A DNA stretch of 64,000 nucleotides from Amphibalanus amphitrite (lineage: Eukaryota; Arthropoda; Thecostraca; Balanomorpha; Balanidae): assembly GCF_019059575.1 (NCBI RefSeq), contig NW_024881697.1:186001-250000 (forward strand). Reading direction: 5' to 3'. The notes beneath the pieces were generated by a model. That model made no database searches. It saw nothing but the letters and a program-made list of their open reading frames with translations, and was not told where the DNA came from. Below are positions 56,601-64,000 of the stretch, piece after piece (the first letter of the stretch is position 1; each line of letters opens with the position of its first letter). A program made the position numbers and the translations under genes.

Positions 56601-57604
56601 ACCCGCGCACCGACGAGGGGGCGGATATCCGCCCCCCCCTCCTGAGGTTTTTCGCGAATAGCGGGAAAACCGCGGCGCGTAGCGCCGCGAAATTTGGTAC
56701 GACTATTCTCTCATCAATTTTACACATGGTGTGCAAGTTTAAACCTCCTAACTTTTAAGGTCAGGTCACCAGGTTACTTTGAATGACCCAACCTCAAGTC
56801 ACTTTTTTGCAACTTTGTCACCGTGCCAGAGCTACAGTAGATGTCGGAGGCCTTTGAAAGTCGCAGGATGTTATTAGGTCATTAGTAGCCACAATTTGTT
56901 TATCTCGGAATTTTGATGTCGGTGACCTAAGGTCAGGTCAATTTCTCGACCTCCTCATTATAAGTCAATGGGGGAAAAATCAACTCCCTGTTTTTACCAC
57001 TAAAACGGGTCGGAATGGCCCCATATACCATACATGACTTAATATACGATCAACCTTCACTACCTTGAGGTCTGTTTTGCTGTTGGGCAGCTGTAAGGTC
57101 ATTTGACGTCATCAAAGGTCACCAAAGGTTTTTTGCCAATAACTCCGTACAGGAACAAGATACAGCCGCGCGGATGGTCTCATTGTGTTCAGCTCGTCAA
57201 GACGCATCGAATGATATACATGATGACCTCGAGGTCACGTGACCTGAGGTCAACCTTTGACCTTGACCTTTCGAGGTCAACATATATATCATTCGATGCG
57301 GATTGACCAGAGGATCGATCACGATGATGCCCTTAGTTTGTTCCTATCTTGACTAATTCGAAAGTTATTCGAGAAAAACTCTCCCCATATCTAGCGCCGC
57401 CATTTTGACTTTTTCGACCCCTGTGACGTCATCTTTGACCTGACCTGAAAATGACCTAGTAAAAATTGTAGACCTTGTCCGTGCGTATCCGATGCCGTTT
57501 ACCGCTTGTCGCTATCATGCTTCGTTCTCGAGATCTCAGGGGGGGGGGGGCGGTCAGCCCCCCCGTCGGTGCGAAGTTGGCGCAGACCCCCGTCGGTGCG
57601 CGGG
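56601..57604 (+). mobile_element. Family C TTAA hairpin MITE, complete
   Basis: TTAA at 56597-56600 and 57605-57608 flanks about 1.0 kb with ends CCCGCGCACCGACG and GTCGGTGCGCGGG. It lacks the insertion seen in the copy at 8789 and so provides its empty site. Interior: TGACGTCA and repeated AGGTCA. Confidence 0.9.
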
Positions 57605-57820
57605 TTAATTACGACACACCCTTATGTGGAGACCTCAACCACATTCAGACGCACCCACCTCGAATAGTAAAGTAGATGTTTGATGGGTGTTTTTAAGCGT
57701 AAAACTCGATGACAATACATCCATTTTATCATACACAGACATGACAACGCTACATAGATTCCCATTAATTGTGAGGTGTGATCACATAAAATTTTTCCTT
57801 AACCCGCGCCCTGCTGGGGG

Positions 57821-59626
57821 CAGGGGCGGATCCAGGAAAACTCCAAGGGGAGGGTCATGAATCGAAGTGGTGCCCCTACCTATACCCAAAATTAAAAACT
57901 CAACGGATTTCGTCCACTTCATTTTGGTGGTGCCCCCATTTTCAGTTTTTTATTTTTATTTTTTATTTTTAGTCAGTATCTTACCTCTTAGCCACAACCA
58001 CATTTACCGATTGTAAGCAAGTATATATGAATGTGCTATGTGTATATATGTTGTGGACGCTGAGTAATGAGTACTTACCAGGAACGTTATCAGGTAAGCA
58101 AATCGTTGTCAGTCCGACGAACTTGACCCTGGCGTCTAAAGGGTCTGTCCTCGACACTTCAGGCTTGTCAGGGGCACCAAAGTCCTTCCAGGGACACCAC
58201 AAACCTGTCAGGGGCACCTACGGCCTTGTAGGGGCGCCACAGGCCCGCCAGGGGCACCACAGGCCTGCCAGGAAGCAGGGGCACCACAGGTCTAGCAAGT
58301 ATACATACACGACAGGCCTGTCAGGGGCACAACGGGCCTGTTAGGCCCATGAGCACCCCTAGGGGCAGGGGCACCACAGTCCTTCCAGGGGCACCGCAGG
58401 CCTGTGAGGAGCACCAGCGGCCTAGCAGGGGCACCAGTCAACACAGGCCTGCCAGGGGCACCAGAGGCCTGCCAGGAGCACCACCGACCTCGCAGGGGTA
58501 ACTTGGGCCTGTCAGGGCCCAGGGGCACCACGGGCCTGTCGAGAGGCACTTCAGGCTTTTCAGGGGCACCATAGTCCTCTCAGGGCGCAGGGGTAGCAGG
58601 GGCACCAGAGGCCTGCCAGGGGCACTACAGGCCTAGCAAGGGCACCACTGGTCTATCAGGGGCACCACGAGCCTGTCATAGCCAGGCATCTCAGGCTTGT
58701 CAAGGCCCAGGGGCACCACAGGTCTGTGAGGGGCACCAGCGACCTAGCAGGGGCACCAGTCAACACAGGTCTGCCAGGGGCGCCACAGACCTGCCAGGGG
58801 CACCACAGACCTGCCAGGGACACCAGAGGCCTGCCAGGGGCACCACCGGCCTCGCAGGGGCACCTTGGGCCTGTCAGGGGCACGACGGGCCTGCCGAGGG
58901 GCACTTCAGACTTTTCAGGGGCACCAGTCCTCTCCGGGCGCAGGGGCACCAGAGGCCTGCCAGGGGCACCAGCGGCCTAGCAAGGGCACCAGAGGCCTGC
59001 CAGGGGCACCACCAGCCTAGCAAGGGCACCAGAGGCCTGCCAGGGGCACCACAGGCCTAACAAGGGCACCACGGGCCTGTCAGGGGCACCTCAGGCTTGT
59101 CAGGGCCCAGGGACACCACAGTCCTTCCAAGGGCACCGCAAGCCTGTCAGGGGCACCAGAGGCCTGCCAGGGGCACCACAGGCCTAGCAAGGGCACCTCT
59201 GGCCTGTCAGGGGCACCTCAGGCTTGTCAGGGCCCAGGGGCACCACAGTCCTTCCAGGGGCATTACAAGCCTGTCAGGGGCACCAGAGGCCTAGCAAGGG
59301 CACCACAGGCCTGCCATGGACACCACAGGCCTGCCAGGGGCACCACCGGCCTTGCAGGGGCGCCTCAGGCCTGTCAGGGGCACCACGTGCCTGCCGGGGA
59401 CACTTCAGGCTTGTCAGGGGCGTTACAGTCCTGTCAGGGCCCAGGGGCACCAGGCCCGTGGTGTCCCTGCTAGGCCTGTGGTGCCCCTGGCGGTCCTGTG
59501 GTGCCCCTGTCAGGACTGTGATACCCCTGATAGGCCGGTGGTGCCCCTGGAAGGTCTTTGGGCCCCCGGGCCTCAAGGGGGGGGGCCATGACCCATGTGA
59601 CCCCCCCCCCCTTGGATCCGCCCCTG
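57821..59626. mobile_element. hAT-like element carrying a minisatellite
   Basis: Ends CAGGGGCGGATCCAGG and CTTGGATCCGCCCCTG are flanked by a perfect 8-bp duplication GCTGGGGG (57813-57820, 59627-59634). 1806 bp, of which about 1.4 kb is a minisatellite. No transposase. Confidence 0.88.
58155..59564. repeat. 20-21 bp minisatellite that switches orientation
   Basis: Units resembling GCCTGCCAGGGGCACCACAG repeat about 60 times. From 58155 to about 59450 they run in one direction; from about 59452 to 59564 they run inverted (AGGCCTGTGGTGCCCCTG). Open frames through it are repeat artefacts. Confidence 0.9.
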
Positions 59627-60799
59627 GCTGGGGGGGGGTGTTTGAACACCCCCCCTTGTGGTTATTCGCGAATATCTCAAAAAACGGCGGCGTGGAGCCC
59701 GCCGTTTTTGGTACACCTTATCGTACATCAATTCTACACATGTTGTGAAAATTTCAGACCAAGGTCATTCAAGGTCAGGTCACCAGGTCACTTGAAGTGA
59801 CCTTACCTCATAAAAAGTTTCAATGTCTGTCATAGCTACACCGATTGACCGATCGCTTTGAAACTTTCAGCGATTGCTAAGAGCAACATCATTAACAAAA
59901 TGTATATCTCAGAATTTTGATATCGATGACCTAAGGTCAGGTCAATTTTGCGACCTCCCCATTATAAGTCAATGGGAGAAAATTGAAATGCGCCTCTTTT
60001 GGACGAAACACTCCCAAACACCGAATTACAAGTGGTTTAGACACCCGAACATGAAAATGGTGTCCGTGACCCTTGTTTATGCCCTGAGGTCATCTTAGGT
60101 CACGAATGGTATCTAACAGTTTTTCGCAAATAACTTTTGATAGAGGCATGCTAGAGCGATCAAAACGCCTTAGATGTGTTCAGCTCGACGATACGGATCG
60201 ACTGAAATGCAACATGACCATTTCCGGTCAGGTCATGACCTTGACCTGAGGTCAAATTTTCAAGTTGACCTTTCAAGGTCAAGTTATAGTTCATTCGATG
60301 CGTCTTGACGAGAGGAACGCGATGCCGGTAAAAGTAAGCTCCTACAGGGCTTAGGTCAATAGTTATTGCAGAAAAACGGTTTCCGAAAAAAAAATCGGCT
60401 ATTTTTGCAGTTTTTGTCCCCTGCAGGCAAACCGTTGACGTTAGGTCAAATCTGAGAGAAATACTCAGAAAGGGCGTTAATAGGGCTATCGAATGACCTT
60501 TTCCGCAGCGCTGTAGCTCTATTGGTTCCCGAGTTATGCGTTGGCTTCTTGGAAATTTTCGACATTCGACCTGGAAATCGGCGAAATTTTACCTTCAATG
60601 ACCTCTGGTGACCTGACCTTTGACCTGACCAAAAAATTGACCGAAGTGATTTCGTCATTATTTTTTTTTTTTTGCTCTTTCGAACGCCGCCTTCCGCATA
60701 TCGCTACGTGGCCCAGGAGCCAGGTTACAAGGGGGAGTGTTCAAACACCCCCCCCAGCAGGGCGTGGAAATCCAGGACCCCCAGCCGGGCGCAGGTTAA

Positions 60800-61240
60800 C
60801 CCGCGCCCTGGTGGGGGGGCTATTTTTGCCCCCTCCAGACTTTTCGTTATATCTCCAGAACCGCTGCGCTGATCGTCACCAAACTTTCAACACCCTCCCG
60901 GACATCAATTTTACAAATTGTGACCGAAATTTTTTTCCAAAGGCTATGATAGGTTGGCTGGAAATGACGTCAGAGTGACGTCATGTTGTACTGTTTTCGA
61001 CCCATAAAAGGGTTTTGTGGTAAGAGCTGTCAGGCCTATAGCTTTGCAAGTACAGAAAAACGATAGACACATAAAGGCTGTAGAATTGACAGGGCTACAA
61101 AACTGCTATCTCGGATTTTTGAAATTGTTGGATTTTGACCAAAAAAAAATCAAAAAATATATTTTTTGAATATAATAGCCGAAAAATCCAAAAGGTTTTT
61201 TGAATTTCGCAAAAACCGGAACATATGTGATAGTCCTTAC
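60800..61240 (+). mobile_element. Family E/F-like MITE, left part, cut by a Gypsy LTR
   Basis: Immediately after the TTAA at 60796-60799 it begins CCCGCGCCCTGGTGGGG with hairpin core GCTATTTTTGC. The interior matches the family (paired TGACGTCA at about 60965-60980). It ends abruptly at 61240 where the LTR starts. Confidence 0.75.
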
Positions 61241-61494
61241 TGTGGTGTCGCGGTTTGAGAACCACGTTGAGGGCCACTGTCCGCCGGCGCTCTGCGCCGC
61301 TGGCCGACGAGTGACGTCAGATGACGTCACACGTCAGCGCCCGGTGGCCAATTGCTGCCTGCTGGGGAGTGTGAAGGCCATTCAGAGACGGGACGCGGCG
61401 ACGGGAGGATGTCGCCGCGATGCTCTTGTTTTTCTGCTCTGAGTCCGTTAAGTTAAAATATACGTCGTGAGGAACGGAATCTTTTAACATAACA
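61241..61494 (+). repeat. 5' LTR of a second Gypsy-type element
   Basis: A 254-bp TG...CA segment (start TGTGGTGTCGCGG, end TAACATAACA) sits between a broken MITE and a primer-binding site. No second LTR is found in the window, so the 3' boundary could be off by a few bases. Confidence 0.7.
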
Positions 61495-61513
61495 TGGCGC
61501 GGTCGATTTTGCC
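61495..61513 (+). promoter_or_regulatory. Putative primer-binding site
   Basis: TGGCGCGGTCG follows the LTR directly and matches the first 11 bases of the site at 28257, so both elements may use the same tRNA class. Confidence 0.6.
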
Positions 61514-61585
61514 TATGCTTCCATTTAATTAACGTAACAAAGTCACTCGGCAATAACGTAACAGAAGCAGATAATCCCAGGCAAG

Positions 61586-62434
61586 ATGGCCGACGGGAAA
61601 AAAGAAGACGCGCACGTTGTTGCCGAAGCCGCACCGGCCGTCTCCGTGACGGAACTGCTTACCTTGCTAAGAGAGCAGGCGATCGCAGCCAACAGACGGG
61701 AGGAAGAGTCCGCTCGCCGTGAAGAGCGGCTCACAGCCCTGTTGGACAACATGAGGTCCACCGCGGAAACCAGGGCGGCAGGGTCAACGACCGCCGCCGG
61801 CGCCGGCGCGCCAGCTGACGGCCGGCGGCCGCCCGTGGAGTCTGTGGGACCCGGCCCGCGACTGCACGAGGGTGTCAGCCTGCAGGAGTTCGGCACCTGG
61901 GAGACCCGTGTCCGGGCGCACGCCAGGCGTGCCAGGTGGGACAGCCTTCCCATCGAGGAGCAGACGGCGGCTCTCCTCGCGCTGCTCGACGATTATTGGA
62001 CACGGACTCTTCAGCACGGGCTGGACATTGTGACGCCCAACACATGCGATAATCTTGTCGCGGCGTTCAAAAAACACCTCCGCGGTCAGCGCAGTGTCGT
62101 GTTGGACCGACGCGAATTCTTCACGCGCCAGCAGGAGCCCGGTGAGACATTTGATGATTATCTCGTAGTGCTCAAAGAACTCGCTCAGTTTTGTGACTTT
62201 TGTGCTCACTGTCGTGACGAGCAATTTCGTGATCGCCTGGTGAACGGGATAAGCGACCAGGAGTCTCTCCAGGCCATGCTGGCTGAACCTGAACTGACGT
62301 TGGACAAAGCCATCAAAATCTGCCGGGCAAACGAGAGCGCCAAACGAAACGCTGCACACTGGTCGGAAACGCCCTCACGAGAGGCCACGGGCGATTCCGG
62401 AGTTTCGGATTATTTTTTATATAGATCGATTTGA
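61586..62434 (+). pseudogene. Gag of the second Gypsy-type element, truncated
   Basis: The frame opens at ATG 61586 after an LTR and primer site. Residues 1-60 are charged and likely coiled coil (LLREQAIAANRREEESARREERL). A gag capsid domain spans about residues 105-255 (WETRVRAHARRARW, EFFTRQQEPGETFDDYL, FRDRLVNGI, LAEPELTLDKAI). The family normally continues into zinc knuckles and pol, but homology stops near 62400 and the last residues to TGA 62434 come from other DNA. Confidence 0.88.
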
Positions 62435-62451
62435 AATTGATCAAATTATTA

Positions 62452-62577
62452 TACTTAGGCCAAAAAAACTAATCCGGGTGACCAAAAATAGCTGTAATCA
62501 GCCCCCGAAGATGGGGTATCCCAGAACTCGGAAACTGACGCGGAGCAAGAGGTTTCTTGAGCCGGATATTCAGAGTC
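62452..62577 (+). repeat. Dispersed repeat, copy 2 (copy 1 at 19572-19697)
   Basis: The copy aligns with 19572-19697 and continues without a MITE at the TTAT where copy 1 has TTAA and a family D element. Confidence 0.75.
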
Positions 62578-63263
62578 TTATTGCTGATAGACACCAAATT
62601 GAAATCCCACATATGATGCATCAAAATGTTCGTTATGAAGTTGCCGACTGGTCAGTGCAAAATTTTTGGTATACTTTTTCCCTAACTAAGATGTACTATA
62701 GCTTTTTTATGAAGGCTCTCCTACAGTGATTCTGGAATATAACTGCAAAGTTTAGGTAAGGAAACAACAGGTAGTCCCATCTAGTTCCACTCTGATTTTT
62801 TGTGAGATGAAGTAGGATTTAAATTTACACCAGGGCAACATAAAAGCTAACTGCGCATATTTGCGCAAAATTTGCAGGAGCCGCTCTTCCTACCCAACTA
62901 CCGCCCGCCCCGCCCCAGTTTCGGCTCGGCCGCCGCGCCCGGCTTACGCTGACCTGTGTGGCCTGCACGCATCCATGCGTAGTTGACTGGTCATTAAAAA
63001 CAGATGCGCTTGAGTTTATGAATTTTGTGAAAAGCGCGTTTTATGTATGCATTTATGTATGTATTGACATCAAAAGCCTTCCACATATTGCGTGGCGATT
63101 ACGGCTTGCATTTAGAGAGCCTTGCTATTGACAACGATCACTCGGCTGAAGAAAGTGGAAATTGAAACCTTCGTGAATATAAGACGCTGCAAATATAGGA
63201 CACCTGTCACTGACGTCGGGTTACCTTGGGCCGTCTTTTTACATTAGATCACAATTCCGGTAT
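62578..63263. other. No identified features
   Basis: No gene or terminal repeat recognised. A GC-rich patch lies at about 62890-62955, and ATGTATGCATTTATGTATG-type short repeats near 63043. Confidence 0.45.
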
Positions 63264-63267
63264 TTAA

Positions 63268-64000
63268 CCCTGGCCGGACCGATTGGTTTTCTACATTGAC
63301 CGGGGAGGGTTGGTACAACTCCCTCGCCGTTTCGCCTCTAATTGAGCTAGAGCCTCGCGGAAAAAAAAAACAAGCTTGTGTGCCGTTATAAGACGCAAAA
63401 TTAGGTACTACCCGATTTTAAGGTCTTAGGTCAGCCAGTGACCTCTTAGGTCAGGTAAGTGTCACAAGGCACGGGCTCGGTTTCAGGTTAATTACTTTGC
63501 CAAAAATGGTCGCACTGCCGCGATGTTGGCATAATCGTGTTTGTCTAGCTCAGGCGCGTTGAATGCTATACTTGGTGTTCGGGTGAAGTCAACTTAACCC
63601 TCGCCGGCACAGGCCATTTTGCGTCCTTCGACGGCACAAGGGGGGGGGGTTGGTACGCCCCCCCCTCGCGTTTGGCCCCTGATCGAGCTAGAGCCTCGCG
63701 GAAAAAACAAGCGTGTTGCCCGTCACGAGAGGAAGCCGATGATACCCAATTTTAAGGTCCTAGGTCATCGGGTGACCTTCCAGGTCAGGTCAATGACCCG
63801 AAAACCGGGAAAATCGGGACCTGTTAGAAAGTCGTAAATTGTGGCTGCTATGTGGTTTTCCGGGGTGCTGATCACGAATATCGTATTAGTTTTGATCAGA
63901 GATGATGTCTTTAAGCATTTAGACCAGGTCGGGTCAGGTCAGGTCAGGTCAACCGGTAGGCGTTGTGACGGGTATTCGTAATACGTGTCAACCGCCTCTG
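63268..64000 (+). mobile_element. Family A TTAA hairpin MITE, split, running off the window
   Basis: TTAA (63264-63267) precedes CCCTGGCCGGACC, like the copy at 1215. The body to 63593 matches family A, then another MITE is inserted. The rest lies beyond the window end. Confidence 0.7.
63598..64000 (-). mobile_element. Family B hairpin MITE nested in family A, incomplete
   Basis: TTAA (63594-63597) is followed by CCCTCGCCGGCACAGG and a G-run/C-run palindrome (about 63640-63665). The body matches the right part of 14291-15170 in reverse. The far end lies outside the window. Confidence 0.7.

Larger units (their letters stand above)
57803..60795 (+). mobile_element. Family D TTAA hairpin MITE split by a hAT-like element
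   Basis: TTAA at 57799-57802 and 60796-60799. The left end CCCGCGCCCTGCTGGGGG is interrupted within its G-run at 57820 and resumes at 59627. Net length is about 1.18 kb like other family D copies. AGGTCATGACCT is conserved at 60230-60241. Its right TTAA is shared with the next MITE. Confidence 0.88.

Noticed and set aside
58155-59564. CRISPR-like array
   Set aside because: Units are contiguous without unique spacers, and the context is a eukaryotic transposon.
58027-59748. Overlapping frames on both strands with collagen-like repeats
   Set aside because: They are translations of the 20-21 bp minisatellite in several frames; no frame is favoured.

Overview
This window looks like repeat-dense DNA from an invertebrate animal, most likely an arthropod, although nothing here fixes the species. 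It has no operons, no bacterial-type gene packing and no host gene that I can recognise. Almost every interpretable stretch is a transposable element, and much of it is elements inserted inside other elements. The only long intact reading frame is a 713-residue pogo-type transposase (40744-42885).

The dominant component is a large set of non-autonomous elements of about 0.9-1.2 kb. They sit at TTAA (sometimes TTAT or ATAT) duplications and their ends begin CCC, which fits the piggyBac superfamily. I sort them into families A to G by their ends. Each carries near its termini a G-run, a short palindrome and a C-run, then a linker resembling TTTTTCGCGAATA, then usually a second GC hairpin. The interior is filled with AGGTCA/TGACCT hexamers and TGACGTCA. 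Copies occupy most of 1.2-28 kb and 56.6-64 kb, often nested, abutting or decayed.

From 27997 to 56256 lies one Gypsy-type LTR retrotransposon whose 255-bp LTRs differ at only 3 positions and which is flanked by CTAG. Its gag and pol are split by three insertions. The largest (32152-51160, TTAT duplication) is a series of nested elements: hairpin MITE, then hAT-like element (32443-50516, TSD ATTAGACT), then fold-back hAT-like element (34968-46902, TSD ATAAACAG), then TA-flanked Tc1/mariner-like element (35287-43967), then pogo element with a PHD-finger transposase (38280-43615), then another TTAA MITE (39536-40483). Counting the Gypsy element, that is seven levels. Net of insertions the Gypsy element is about 5.9 kb, normal for the group.

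Other elements include a mariner-like element with three hairpin MITEs inside it (12415-16980), a long-TIR mariner-like MITE (18779-19570), a hAT-like MITE made of GGAGTC repeats (24394-24694), a Harbinger-like MITE made of CTGGAG repeats (47758-48213), a hAT-like element carrying a 20-21 bp minisatellite (57821-59626), a palindromic pair of tRNA-like SINEs (5263-5673), and the 5' end of a second Gypsy element (61241-62400). Boundaries rest on terminal repeats, target-site duplications and comparison of copies within the window; no database search was possible.
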